Position numbers and translations under genes: made by a program. From the NCBI GenBank assembly GCA_049647585.1, contig JBARXY010000032.1, forward strand, positions 9,707-73,706: a stretch of 64,000 nt of DNA, in the 5' to 3' direction. The notes beneath the pieces are model-generated. The model saw nothing but the letters and a program-made list of their open reading frames with translations. It was not told the origin of the DNA and searched no databases. Shown one piece after another: positions 14,989 to 24,207 of this stretch. This DNA comes from JAGQSZ01 sp049647585 (lineage in GTDB: Bacteria; Actinomycetota; Acidimicrobiia; Acidimicrobiales; Microtrichaceae). The stretch's first letter is position 1. Every line of letters starts with the position of its first letter.

Positions 14989-15738
14989 TCAGCGCTTGGC
15001 GAGACTCAGGAACAGCAGCCGGGGAATCGACTTCGCTTCGGAGTATTCCTCGGCCCTGGCCAGAAAGCCCGCCGGCGGCTCCGGTTCGACCATGCGCTCC
15101 AGAACCAGTCCCCGATCGAACGCCGAGTTCAGATAGCGGCCCAACGGACGGTGGTAGAAGCGGATGAACACGCCCTGCTCGACCTCTTCAACCGTGTCGG
15201 CCTCTTCCAGGTACGCGCCGACCCGCCAGTACAACTCGGGTGGGTCCAGGATCTGGTCGTCGATCCAGCCGCTGCCCGGGGTCTGCAGCAGCGGGTGGTT
15301 CAACAGGAACAGGAATCGTCCACCGGGCTTCAGGACCCGGGCGACCTCGTTGAGCGCCGCATCGAGGTCCGGTATGTGTTCGAACACCAGACACGCGACC
15401 GCCGCGTCGACCGATGCATCCGCCACGCCCAGATCGGTTGCCGAGCCCTGCATGTAGAGCGGCCCGCCACCACGTTCGACGCCTACCGCGACCTGGGTGA
15501 ACGCCGGGTCAACCCCGATCGCGTCCAAACCCAGATCGACCGCCATACGGGCGACCTGTCCTTCGCCACAACCGATGTCCAGCAAAGCCCCGCTGCGTGG
15601 AAGATGCTCGGCTATCAGCGGAAGGATCTGCTCGGTGTATTCAGGGTCGACGCCGTCGGTGAACTGGTCCTGCCACCACTTCGCGTGCGCTTCCCAAGGG
15701 TCGGGCTTCTGACTCGGACCCGTGCCGCTCTGGCTCAT
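14989..15738 (-). CDS. Class I SAM-dependent methyltransferase
   Basis: 249 residues from ATG 15738, which overlaps the tdk stop as ATGA. A longer frame to 15804 exists but would run deep into tdk. Motif I LLDIGCGEGQVAR near residue 50, motif II GVDPAFTQV, post-motif CLVFEHIPDLDAAL and VLKPGGRFLFLLNHP place it in the Methyltransf_11 group, with ubiE/COQ5-like architecture. Substrate unknown. Coupled to thymidine kinase. Confidence 0.85.
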   Translation of the reverse strand: MSQSGTGPSQKPDPWEAHAKWWQDQFTDGVDPEYTEQILPLIAEHLPRSGALLDIGCGEGQVARMAVDLGLDAIGVDPAFTQVAVGVERGGGPLYMQGSATDLGVADASVDAAVACLVFEHIPDLDAALNEVARVLKPGGRFLFLLNHPLLQTPGSGWIDDQILDPPELYWRVGAYLEEADTVEEVEQGVFIRFYHRPLGRYLNSAFDRGLVLERMVEPEPPAGFLARAEEYSEAKSIPRLLFLSLAKR

Positions 15739-16397
15739 ATCGTCCGTCCCCGTGGCGTGGTGCTGGGCGGGACGCACTGGCCGGCTATCCAATGCTTCCG
15801 ACACAGCAACTCATAGCTGACCTCGGGTTCGTCCAGCTCGAGGCGCTCCTGGGACTCCAGAGCGGGATCGACGGTGTCGCCCCGAACCATTAGGTCACCC
15901 TCGTAGACCTGCACGCCGTTGACGATGCGCGCATTGTGGGTCGCCTGTTCGCCGCACCAGCAGCGAACCTCGACCTGAAGCTCCTGACGTTGGTCGGCAA
16001 GTTCGAGGAACCGGGCCGCTCCGGGGAACAGAACCCCTTGGAAGCTCGTCAACAGCCCGAAAGCCCACACGTCGATGCCCCGCTCATCGACCAGACGGGC
16101 CAGCTGATCGACCTGGGTCGGCTCATAGAACTGGGCCTCGTCACACACCACGAACTGCGTGCGCCGATGCGGCAGATTCATGTCTTCGAGCACGTACTGG
16201 TAGAGATCCAGCTCAGGTGTGATCTGCACCGCGTCAGCCTGAACCCCAAGCCTCGATGACACGACCCCGGCCGAACGATCCAGCTGGGTGAACAGCAGCC
16301 CCCGCAGGCCCCGACGACTCAGATTGTGGTGGATCTGCAGCGCCTGGGTCGATTTTCCGGAGCCCATAGTCCCGTGGAAGAACCTCAACTTCGCCAT
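15735..16397 (-). CDS. tdk: Thymidine kinase (type II, TK1-like)
   Basis: 220 residues. P-loop HGTMGSGKST at about 9-18, the DEAQF motif with the catalytic base near residue 90, a lasso-like domain with zinc ligands (CWCG near 146 and C near 200). Phosphorylates thymidine for salvage. Starts 11 bp after uvrC and overlaps the methyltransferase gene by 4 bp, so uvrC-tdk-methyltransferase is probably one transcript. Confidence 0.93.
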   Translation of the reverse strand: MAKLRFFHGTMGSGKSTQALQIHHNLSRRGLRGLLFTQLDRSAGVVSSRLGVQADAVQITPELDLYQYVLEDMNLPHRRTQFVVCDEAQFYEPTQVDQLARLVDERGIDVWAFGLLTSFQGVLFPGAARFLELADQRQELQVEVRCWCGEQATHNARIVNGVQVYEGDLMVRGDTVDPALESQERLELDEPEVSYELLCRKHWIAGQCVPPSTTPRGRTI

Positions 16398-16408
16398 GTG
16401 CAGTGAAG

Positions 16409-18268
16409 CTACCGGGCTTCGGAGTGGAGCTTCTCATGCACCGCTTCGGCCACGTCATCCGGCAGCCATTTGAGCGCCGTCAGCTCCTCGACGCTCGCGT
16501 TCTTGACGGCCCGGATCCCACCCAGGTCCTTGACCAATCGAACCTTGCGTTTGGGCCCGAGCCCGGGAATCCCGTCGAGCACGGAGTGCGTCATCCGCTT
16601 GTCGCGGCGCTCCCGGTGGAAGGTGATGGCGAACCGGTGCGACTCGTCGCGGATCCGCTGCAACATGAACAGACCCTCGGAGCCTCTCGGCACGGCCACG
16701 GGGTCGGACCGGTTGGGCAGGTAAACCTCTTCGAACTGCTTGGCGAGCGACGCAACGGGTATCTCATCGCTCAACCCCAGCTCTTCGAGGACCTTCACCG
16801 CGACGCCCAACTGGCCCTTACCGCCGTCGACCAGCAGAAGCTGCGGCGGATACGAGAACTTGCCCCGCTCCTCGATCGGCTTGTTGCGATCGGCAACGTA
16901 GGCGGTGAAACGCCTGGTCAGGACCTCCTCCATCGCAGCGAAATCGTCGTTCTGGGGGACGTTGACCTTGAAGCGTCGGTACTCGGACTTTCGGGGCAGC
17001 CCGTCCTCCAGGACGACCATCGAGCCGACATAGTCGGTCCCCTGGAGATGGCTCATGTCGTAGCACTCGATCCGGAGCGGCGCGGCAGGCAGGTCCAGCC
17101 ACTGCTGGAGTTCGTTCAGGGCGTGGGCCCGGCTGTTGTGGTCCGATGCTCGCTTCAGGCGATGCCGGGTGAAGGCCTCTGTGGCGTTGCGAGTGACGGT
17201 CTCGGCAAGTTCACGCTTGGCACCTCGCTGGGGAATCCGAATCTGGACCCTGCTACCTCGTTGTGCGCTCAACCACTCCTCGTAGAGTGGGACGTCATCC
17301 GGCAGTTCGGGCACCAGCACCGACTTTGGGTACCCGACCGCCGGCTCGTCGCCGTAGACCTGTTCGAGAATCGCAGAAGTGGTCTCGGCCGATCCCATGT
17401 CCATGACCTTGTCCAGAATCAGACCTTGGCGGCCGACGACCCGACCCTTGCGGACGAAGAACACCTGGGCTGCGGCTTCCAGATCATCCTGGTGGATGCC
17501 GATGATGTCTACGTCCTCACTGCGGTCCCCGACCATCTGTTGGCGCTCGATCGCACGCTTCACGGTGATTATGCGGTCACGCAGGCGGGCGGCCTGTTCG
17601 AACTCCATCTCGGAGGCAGCCGCCGCCATCTGGGCCTGGAGCCGGTCGAGTACCGGCTCAGTCTCACCCTCGAGAAACTCCATGAACTCGGTGACCAACT
17701 TGTCATAGTCGGTCTTCGAAATCTCGTTCACGCACGGCGCCGAGCATTTCTCGATGTGGTACATCAGGCACGGTTTGCCCATGCGCTGGTGGCGGAGGAG
17801 TTTGCCGTCGGAACAGGTCCTGATCGGAAATGTCCTCAGCAGTTCGTCCAGCGTTTCTCGGATTGCGTAAGCATGCGCGTAGGGCCCGAAGTATCGGGTG
17901 CCCTTGCGGCGGCGCCCTCGCATGACGGTCGCCCGGGGCCATTCGTCGCTGAGCGTCACGGCCAGGAACGGGTAGCTCTTGTCATCGACCAGTCGGACGT
18001 TGAACCGTGGCCGGTGACGCTTGATCAGGCTGTACTCCAGCATGAGCGCTTCGACCTCGTTGCGGACCTGAATCCACTCCACCGACTCGGCGGTCGCGAC
18101 CATCTGGGCGGTCCGGGGGTGCAGCCCACGGGGGTCCTGGAAATAGTTGGAGAGCCGTTGGCGAAGCGATTTGGCCTTACCGACGTAGATGACCCTGCCG
18201 TCGCGGTCCTTGAACTGATAGCTCCCCGGGGTGTCGGGGATCGTCCCGGCAGGTGGTCGCTCCATCAT
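16409..18268 (-). CDS. uvrC: Excinuclease ABC subunit C
   Basis: 619 residues from ATG 18268 (a tandem ATG ATG). The frame is open further upstream to 18475, but those codons are not UvrC-like. N-terminal GIY-YIG nuclease (PGSYQFKD ... VIYVGKAKSLRQRL, residues 10-90), UVR helix pair near 200, RNase H-like C-terminal nuclease (LLLVDGGKGQLG, IECYDMSHLQG), and a helix-hairpin-helix (GIPGLGPKRKVRLVKDLGG) at the end. Makes both incisions in nucleotide excision repair after UvrAB. Divergent from nadA. Confidence 0.97.
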   Translation of the reverse strand: MMERPPAGTIPDTPGSYQFKDRDGRVIYVGKAKSLRQRLSNYFQDPRGLHPRTAQMVATAESVEWIQVRNEVEALMLEYSLIKRHRPRFNVRLVDDKSYPFLAVTLSDEWPRATVMRGRRRKGTRYFGPYAHAYAIRETLDELLRTFPIRTCSDGKLLRHQRMGKPCLMYHIEKCSAPCVNEISKTDYDKLVTEFMEFLEGETEPVLDRLQAQMAAAASEMEFEQAARLRDRIITVKRAIERQQMVGDRSEDVDIIGIHQDDLEAAAQVFFVRKGRVVGRQGLILDKVMDMGSAETTSAILEQVYGDEPAVGYPKSVLVPELPDDVPLYEEWLSAQRGSRVQIRIPQRGAKRELAETVTRNATEAFTRHRLKRASDHNSRAHALNELQQWLDLPAAPLRIECYDMSHLQGTDYVGSMVVLEDGLPRKSEYRRFKVNVPQNDDFAAMEEVLTRRFTAYVADRNKPIEERGKFSYPPQLLLVDGGKGQLGVAVKVLEELGLSDEIPVASLAKQFEEVYLPNRSDPVAVPRGSEGLFMLQRIRDESHRFAITFHRERRDKRMTHSVLDGIPGLGPKRKVRLVKDLGGIRAVKNASVEELTALKWLPDDVAEAVHEKLHSEAR

Positions 18269-18589
18269 CGCCCTCGAAGCTACCGCCACCGCTGGCCCGT
18301 CCGGGTCCGGGTAGCGGGTGGATCTTGGCACTCGACAGCCGGCCGATCGGGTCCTCGTGGGCCCCGTCGAATGAGAAGTGCCGAGGCCGATCCCTACAAA
18401 TTTCCACTTTGCACGGGCGCTCGGCCGAATGCGATGTACGCTCGCTTTGCTGGCCTGGTATCCAGCGACATCCAACTTCTGAGGCCGACATCCCCGTGGC
18501 GTGGCGACCAGGCTGTCCCCACCGGCGCAATCTCAGAGGTCTTCATCTGTCACAGGTCTCTGATCTGCGGCATGGGAGGTCACCCAAAA
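18269..18589. other. uvrC/nadA divergent intergenic region
   Basis: 321 bp without a gene. Long frames cross it on both strands but have no family resemblance. It must hold the divergent promoters. No GAAC-N4-GTTC SOS box was seen. GGGAGG at 18575-18580 is the nadA ribosome-binding site. Confidence 0.5.
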
Positions 18590-19699
18590 ATGTTGAGACT
18601 GCAGTCACAGCTGCCAGACGACTACACCACCACGAGCCAGGAAGACTTGGCCCAACGGATCGGATCGGCCAAGGAAGCTCTCGGTGAACGGTTGTTCATC
18701 CTGGGGCACCACTACCAGCGCGACGAGGTCATGCGCTGGGCCGATGCCCGGGGGGACTCGTATGGCCTCTCAGTTCTGGCCCAGGAACGGACCCAGTCCG
18801 AATACATCGTGTTCTGCGGAGTCCACTTCATGGCCGAGGCCGCGGATGTACTCACAGCCGATCACCAGAAGGTCATGCTTCCGGATCTGAACGCCGGCTG
18901 CTCGATGGCCGACATGGCCGACATCGATTCTGTCGAGGAAGCTTGGGAGACGCTCGCCGAGGTCACCGACATCGAGCGTCTCGTGCCGATCACCTACATG
19001 AACTCAGCCGCCAACCTGAAGGCGTTCGTGGGTCGCAACGGTGGTTCGGTCTGCACTTCGACCAACGCCCGGGCGGTCCTGGACTGGGCACTCAACAACC
19101 CTGACGGACCCCGGGGCAAGCAGGTGCTGTTCTTCCCGGACCAGCACCTGGGACGCAACACCGGACATCAGATGGGCTACGACGAGTCCGACATGGCCGT
19201 GTGGAATTCACGCAAGGACCTCGGAGGTCTCGAAGAGGCCGAGCTGAAGGAGAAGACCTTCCTGTTGTGGAAGGGCCACTGCTCGGTCCACCAGCGTTTC
19301 AGCATCAAGAACATCGAGGACTTCCGAGCTGAGCACCCTGATGGCTTGGTCGTCGCACACCCCGAGTGTTCCTACGAGGTCTGCAGTCGTGCCGACAAGG
19401 TCGGGTCGACGTCATTCATCATCAAGGCCGTCGAGGACGCGCCCGCGGGCGCGGTGATAGCCATCGGAACCGAGATCCACCTGGTCAACCGGCTCAAGAA
19501 CGAGACGCCCGACAAGACGATCGTCTCACTCGACCCGCTGCTGTGCCCCTGTTCGACGATGTTCCGCATCGACGCTCCCCACCTGGCGTGGATTCTGGAA
19601 GGGCTCGTCCAAGGCGAGGTCCGCAACCAGATCGTCGTCGACCCGGACGTCGCCCACTGGGCCCGGGTCGCGCTCCAGCGGATGCTCGACATCACCTGA
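18590..19699 (+). CDS. nadA: Quinolinate synthase
   Basis: 369 residues from ATG 18590, with GGGAGG 9 bases before. The open frame extends far upstream to 16403, but this is only the antisense of uvrC. Iron-sulfur cysteines occur in VFCGVHFMAE, AHPECSYEV and LCPCSTMFR, and substrate-binding ILGHHYQRDEV is near residue 40. Condenses iminoaspartate with dihydroxyacetone phosphate to quinolinate for NAD, using a [4Fe-4S] cluster. No nadB or nadC is adjacent. Convergent with uvrA. Confidence 0.96.
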   Translation: MLRLQSQLPDDYTTTSQEDLAQRIGSAKEALGERLFILGHHYQRDEVMRWADARGDSYGLSVLAQERTQSEYIVFCGVHFMAEAADVLTADHQKVMLPDLNAGCSMADMADIDSVEEAWETLAEVTDIERLVPITYMNSAANLKAFVGRNGGSVCTSTNARAVLDWALNNPDGPRGKQVLFFPDQHLGRNTGHQMGYDESDMAVWNSRKDLGGLEEAELKEKTFLLWKGHCSVHQRFSIKNIEDFRAEHPDGLVVAHPECSYEVCSRADKVGSTSFIIKAVEDAPAGAVIAIGTEIHLVNRLKNETPDKTIVSLDPLLCPCSTMFRIDAPHLAWILEGLVQGEVRNQIVVDPDVAHWARVALQRMLDIT

Positions 19700-19700
19700 G

Positions 19701-19743
19701 GCCTGGCCCCAGGCTGGCCCGCCTAGACCCCGGCGCTGCCGGG
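19701..19743. terminator. Two GC hairpins between convergent nadA and uvrA
   Basis: GCCTGG-CC-CCAGGC at 19701-19714 and CCCGGC-GCT-GCCGGG at 19729-19743 fill the 45-bp gap between the two stop codons. No U-tract; probably bidirectional. Confidence 0.5.
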
Positions 19744-19744
19744 C

Positions 19745-22700
19745 CTATGCCAGCAGCGGTGCCAGGAACTGTCCGGTGAAGCTTGCCTCGGTGGCGGCTA
19801 TCAACTCCGGCGGGCCTTCGGCGACAACCATTCCGCCACCCGTCCCGCCCTCGGGACCCAGGTCGATGACCCAGTCCGCGGTCTTGATGACATCAAGGTT
19901 GTGTTCGATCACCAGCACCGTATTGCCCTGATCCACCAGCCGCGAAAGCACCGTCAGCAGCTTGCGTATGTCCTCGAAATGCAGCCCGGTCGTCGGCTCG
20001 TCCAGCAGATAGATCGTGTGACCGGTCGACCGCTTGGCCAACTCCGACGCCAGCTTCACCCGTTGTGCCTCACCGCCCGACAGAGTCGTCGCGGGCTGTC
20101 CCAGACGGACATAGCCCAGACCGACGTCCACGAGAGTCTGCATGTGACGGGCGATGGTCGGCTGGTTCGAGAAGAACTCCAGCGCCTCCTCGCACGACAG
20201 GTTCAGAACCTCGGCGATATTGAGGCCCTTGAAGGTCACCTCAAGGGTGTCCCTGTTGTAGCGGGCGCCATGGCAGATCTCACACGGGACGTAGATGTCG
20301 GGCAGGAAGTGCATCTCGATCTTGATCGTTCCGTCGCCTGAGCACGCCTCGCAACGTCCTCCCTTGACGTTGAAGCTGAAACGACCGGGCATGTACCCCC
20401 GCACCTTCGCCTCGGAGGTCTTGGCGAACAACTTACGTATGTGGTCGAAAACTCCGGTATAGGTGGCCGGATTGGACCTGGGTGTACGACCGATCGGTGA
20501 TTGGTCGATGTCGATCACCTTGTCGAGTTGTTCGATGCCCTCCACCCGGCGGTGCAGCCCTGGCGGGGTCTTCGACCCGTAGATGTGCTGCATGAGCGAG
20601 CGCATGAGGATGTCGTTGATCAGCGTCGACTTTCCCGAACCGGACACCCCGGTGACCGCGACGAAGTTGCCGAGCGGAATGTCGACATCGATGTTGCGCA
20701 GGTTGTGCTCCCGGGCTCCACGGATGTGGACCCACGAATCACCGGGTTCACGGCGCTTCTCGGGCAGGGGGATCGACCGTTTGCCGGACAGGTACTGACC
20801 TGTGATCGATTCCTTGGCCTTCAACAGCCCCTTGAACGTCCCCGAATGGACAACCCGTCCGCCGTGCTCTCCAGCTCCGGGGCCCACGTCGACCACATGG
20901 TCCGCGATCCGGATCGTGTCCTCGTCGTGTTCGACAACGATCACGGTGTTGCCCAGGTCCCGTAGCCGGATCAGAGTCTCGATCAGACGGTGGTTGTCAC
21001 GCTGGTGCAATCCGATGGACGGCTCGTCCAGAACATATAGAACGCCGACCAGCCCGGATCCGATCTGGGACGCCAGTCGAATGCGCTGGGCCTCGCCGCC
21101 GGAAAGTGTCGCAGCCGAGCGGGCGAGCGACAGATAGTCGAGTCCCACGTCGCACAGGAAACGTAGACGGACGTTGATTTCCTTGAGGATCCGCTCGGCG
21201 ATCATTTCCTGACGGTCGTCGAGACGGAGCGTCAACAGTCGTTCGGTCGAATCCGCGATCGACAGGCTGCACAGTTGGTGCATGTTGAGCCCGTCGATGG
21301 TCACGGCCAACGCGTAGGGATTGAGCCGGGCGCCGTCGCAGGTCTGGCAGGGCACCAGGCGCATGTAGCCCTCGATCGCGTCCCTGGCAGAGTCCGACTC
21401 GGCTTCGGCGTGACGGCGCTTCAGATACGGGATGACACCCTCGTACTTGGCGGAATAGGTACGTGTGCGTCCGTAGCGGTTCTTGAACTTGACTGCGACC
21501 CGTTCGGCTCCGGCGACGCCGTGAAGCAGCAGCTTCTGGTCCTTTTTCGGGAGCTTCTCGAACGGTTCGTTGATATCAATGTCGTACTCGTCGCAAACAG
21601 ATTCGAGCAGACGGTGGAAGTACTTGGCGTGGCCAGAGGCCCACGGAGCCAACGCACCTTCTGCGACCGAGCGGGACGGGTCGGGAACGACCAATTCGGG
21701 GTCGACCTGGAAGATCGTGCCTAGGCCGTCACATGCCGGACATGCCCCATAGGGAGTGTTGAACGAGAAGTTGCGGGGAGCGAGTTCCTCGAAACTCTTG
21801 CCGTCGGAGGGCCGAGCGAGTCGCTCAGAGAACGTCAGCAACTCGCCGACCTCGTCGGGGTCTGCGTCCTTACCGGGAACGAGTTCGATCTGGGCGACAC
21901 CCTCGGCGAGAGTTAGCGCTGCTTCCATCGAGTCCGTCAGCCGTCGCTCGATACCCTCTCGTAGCACCAGCCGGTCGACGATCACCTCGATGTGATGCTG
22001 CTCGTAGCGGGCGAGTTCTATCTCGGCCGGCAACAGATGCACCTCGCCGTCGACCCTCACGCGTTGGAATCCGTCGGCAAGCAGGTCCTCGAAAAGTTGC
22101 TCGTAGGTGCCCTTTCGGCCCCGCACGACCGGCGCCAGCACCTGGAACCTGGTGCCCTCGGGCAGCTTCAGAATCCGGTCGACGATCTGTTGTGGGGTCT
22201 GGCGGACGAGTTCCTCGCCGGTCTCGGGATCATGTGGCGTGCCGACACGGGCGAACAGCAGTCGGAGGTAGTCGTAAACCTCGGTGACCGTACCCACCGT
22301 CGATCGCGGGTTCCTCGACGCCGACTTCTGGTCGATCGAGATTGCCGGGGAAAGCCCTTCGATCACGTCGACGTCGGGCTTGTCCATCTGACCCAAGAAC
22401 TGTCGTGCGTAGGACGACAGCGACTCGACGTAACGGCGCTGACCCTCGGCGTAGATGGTGTCGAACGCCAGCGAGGACTTTCCCGAACCGGACAGACCCG
22501 TGAACACGATCAGCTGATCGCGAGGGAGGTCCAGCGAAACGTCGCACAGGTTGTGCTCCCGCGCACCCCGGATGGTGATGCGATCAAGCGCGTGACTACC
22601 TGCCACAGATGGAGTCTTGCCGGCCGGAGTCTTTGCCGGCGCCTTCTTGGCGGGGGCTTTCTTCACGGGGGCCTTCTTCACGGGAGCCTTGGACGGTGTG

Positions 22701-22795
22701 GCCACGCTCTTGCTCGCACCTTTGGAGGCACTCTTTGCTCTGCTGTTCGGTGTCGCAGTGCGTCGATTTCCGGCGGTCGTCGCTTCGGGAGACAT
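19745..22795 (-). CDS. uvrA: Excinuclease ABC subunit A with lysine/alanine-rich N-terminal tail
   Basis: 1016 residues. From about residue 68 it is canonical UvrA: Walker A FTGLSGSGKSSLAFDT, zinc motif CPACDGLG, ABC signature LSGGEAQR, then the second ATPase with VTGVSGSGKSTLI, zinc finger CEACSGDG and LSGGEAQR again. Damage recognition in nucleotide excision repair. The first 67 residues are extra: a basic tail with repeats of KKAP and KTPAGKTP, like histone H1 or mycobacterial HupB tails. The tail is in frame with no later start that keeps a ribosome-binding site. An SOS box lies 22 bp upstream. Confidence 0.95.
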   Translation of the reverse strand: MSPEATTAGNRRTATPNSRAKSASKGASKSVATPSKAPVKKAPVKKAPAKKAPAKTPAGKTPSVAGSHALDRITIRGAREHNLCDVSLDLPRDQLIVFTGLSGSGKSSLAFDTIYAEGQRRYVESLSSYARQFLGQMDKPDVDVIEGLSPAISIDQKSASRNPRSTVGTVTEVYDYLRLLFARVGTPHDPETGEELVRQTPQQIVDRILKLPEGTRFQVLAPVVRGRKGTYEQLFEDLLADGFQRVRVDGEVHLLPAEIELARYEQHHIEVIVDRLVLREGIERRLTDSMEAALTLAEGVAQIELVPGKDADPDEVGELLTFSERLARPSDGKSFEELAPRNFSFNTPYGACPACDGLGTIFQVDPELVVPDPSRSVAEGALAPWASGHAKYFHRLLESVCDEYDIDINEPFEKLPKKDQKLLLHGVAGAERVAVKFKNRYGRTRTYSAKYEGVIPYLKRRHAEAESDSARDAIEGYMRLVPCQTCDGARLNPYALAVTIDGLNMHQLCSLSIADSTERLLTLRLDDRQEMIAERILKEINVRLRFLCDVGLDYLSLARSAATLSGGEAQRIRLASQIGSGLVGVLYVLDEPSIGLHQRDNHRLIETLIRLRDLGNTVIVVEHDEDTIRIADHVVDVGPGAGEHGGRVVHSGTFKGLLKAKESITGQYLSGKRSIPLPEKRREPGDSWVHIRGAREHNLRNIDVDIPLGNFVAVTGVSGSGKSTLINDILMRSLMQHIYGSKTPPGLHRRVEGIEQLDKVIDIDQSPIGRTPRSNPATYTGVFDHIRKLFAKTSEAKVRGYMPGRFSFNVKGGRCEACSGDGTIKIEMHFLPDIYVPCEICHGARYNRDTLEVTFKGLNIAEVLNLSCEEALEFFSNQPTIARHMQTLVDVGLGYVRLGQPATTLSGGEAQRVKLASELAKRSTGHTIYLLDEPTTGLHFEDIRKLLTVLSRLVDQGNTVLVIEHNLDVIKTADWVIDLGPEGGTGGGMVVAEGPPELIAATEASFTGQFLAPLLA

Positions 22796-22816
22796 TGCGC
22801 TCTATCGTAGTTGAAC

Positions 22817-22828
22817 GAACGCGTGTTC
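22817..22828. promoter_or_regulatory. LexA/SOS box upstream of uvrA
   Basis: GAAC-GCGT-GTTC, flanked as C...C, matches the Gram-positive LexA consensus (CGAAC-N4-GTTCG) in both half-sites. It ends 22 bp before the uvrA ATG, where repressor binding would block transcription. Confidence 0.7.
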
Positions 22829-22984
22829 CCATGGTCGTTTCATATCTTTCGGGCGGGTCTTTGACACACCTCGGTTGCTCGGCCGGCGCACAGACCCTCT
22901 GACCACGGACAGCGCGAATATCGCGCCCGTGGGCGCGCTTTCTGCGCTCAGCGTGTGGATCCGGTTCCGTATAGTCAGGTTCCG

Positions 22985-22999
22985 GTCACATATAGTGAC
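22985..22999. promoter_or_regulatory. GTCAC-N5-GTGAC palindrome upstream of aroC
   Basis: A perfect 5-5-5 dyad with a TATAG core overlapping a -10-like element, about 114 bp before the aroC ATG. Binding protein unknown. Confidence 0.4.
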
Positions 23000-23112
23000 G
23001 GCCCGCATCGAGGCGTCGATGGGAGCCACGCCCAGGACGGTCTCGGACGGGTAGCTACTCTGGCCACAATCCTGGTGGCGGTCGCCGACGATCTCGCTGG
23101 CATACTTCTCCT

Positions 23113-24198
23113 ATGAGTTCCTCCAGCGGTCACCTCTTCAGACTCACCACCTTTGGCGAGTCCCATGGTGGAGGGGTTGGCGTGGTCGTGGACGGCTGTC
23201 CCCCACTGCTGGAGCTGTCCGAGGCAGACATCCAGCCCGACCTTGACCGTCGGCGTCCGGGTCAGAGTCGGCTCGTCACCCAGCGCAATGAGACCGACAC
23301 TGTCGAGATTCTCTCGGGCACCTACGGCGGACTGACGCTCGGGTCACCCATAGCCATGCTGGTCCGAAATTCCGACCAGCGTTCCGGGGCCTACGAACAG
23401 GAGAAGGACCTCTACAGGCCCTCCCACGCCGACTACACCACCGAGGCGAAGTACGGCATCCGAGCAGTGGCAGGCGGTGGCAGGGCGTCGGCGCGCGAGA
23501 CCATAGGGCGGGTTGCGGCTGCTGCGATCGCACGTAAATTACTCCTACAGAACAGCAAGGTGGAGGTGCTCGGATGGGTTTCCAGCATCCACGGCATCAA
23601 CTCCGAGGTCGACCCCGGCACCGTGACACTCGCTGACGTCGAGGCGGGACCGACCAGGTGCCCTGACCCTCAGGCGGCCGAGAAGATGGTCGAGGCCATC
23701 GAGCAGGCCCGCCGCGATGGCAACTCGCTGGGGGGAATCGTCACCTGTGTAGCCCGAGGCGTTCCGGCCGGCTGGGGTGAACCGGTTTTCGACAAACTCG
23801 AAGCCGATCTGGCGAAGGCGACGATGTCGCTGCCGGCGAGCAAGGGATTCGAGATAGGCAGTGGTTTCGGCGCCGCGGCCATGACCGGCCTCGAACACAA
23901 TGACCCGTTCATACCCGGCGAAGATGGCAAGCCACGGACGTCGACCAACCATTCCGGCGGCGTGCAGGGCGGCATTTCCAACGGCGAGGACATCGTGATC
24001 CGGGTCGCTTTCAAGCCCACTGCGACGCTGTCCTCTGACCAGATGACCGTCGACCGCGACAATCAGCCGGTGACGCTCGCATCGAGAGGTCGCCATGACC
24101 CATGTGTTCTGCCGAGGGCCGTTCCTCTGGTCGAAGCAGCGGTCCTGCTGGTCCTCGCAGATCATTGGTTGCGCCAGCGCGCCATGACCGGAGCCTGA
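23113..24198 (+). CDS. aroC: Chorismate synthase
   Basis: 361 residues, family length. N-terminal LTTFGESHGGGVGVVVDGCPP cut as GESHG near residue 15, RRPGQSRLVTQRNE with the conserved arginines, GGGRASARETIGRVAAGA-like segment near residue 118, and a C-terminal SRGRHDPCVLPRAVP with the FMN-site R and H-D-P. Converts EPSP to chorismate using reduced FMN. No Shine-Dalgarno site. Ends 9 bp from the convergent uvrB. Other aro genes are not in the window. Confidence 0.96.
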   Translation: MSSSSGHLFRLTTFGESHGGGVGVVVDGCPPLLELSEADIQPDLDRRRPGQSRLVTQRNETDTVEILSGTYGGLTLGSPIAMLVRNSDQRSGAYEQEKDLYRPSHADYTTEAKYGIRAVAGGGRASARETIGRVAAAAIARKLLLQNSKVEVLGWVSSIHGINSEVDPGTVTLADVEAGPTRCPDPQAAEKMVEAIEQARRDGNSLGGIVTCVARGVPAGWGEPVFDKLEADLAKATMSLPASKGFEIGSGFGAAAMTGLEHNDPFIPGEDGKPRTSTNHSGGVQGGISNGEDIVIRVAFKPTATLSSDQMTVDRDNQPVTLASRGRHDPCVLPRAVPLVEAAVLLVLADHWLRQRAMTGA

Positions 24199-24207
24199 GC
24201 GCCGGAG

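Larger units (their letters stand above)
22796..23112. other. uvrA/aroC divergent intergenic region
   Basis: 317 bp, no gene. It holds the SOS box and a perfect dyad GTCAC-ATATA-GTGAC (22985-22999). Just before the dyad is a partial direct repeat, GGTTCCG followed by TATAGT-like sequence, at about 22962-22996. These are candidate promoter/operator elements for aroC or a leader. Confidence 0.45.

Noticed and set aside
16403..18589. A frame continuous with nadA running 729 codons upstream
   Set aside because: It is the antisense of uvrC; the NadA family begins near 18590 with a good ribosome-binding site there.
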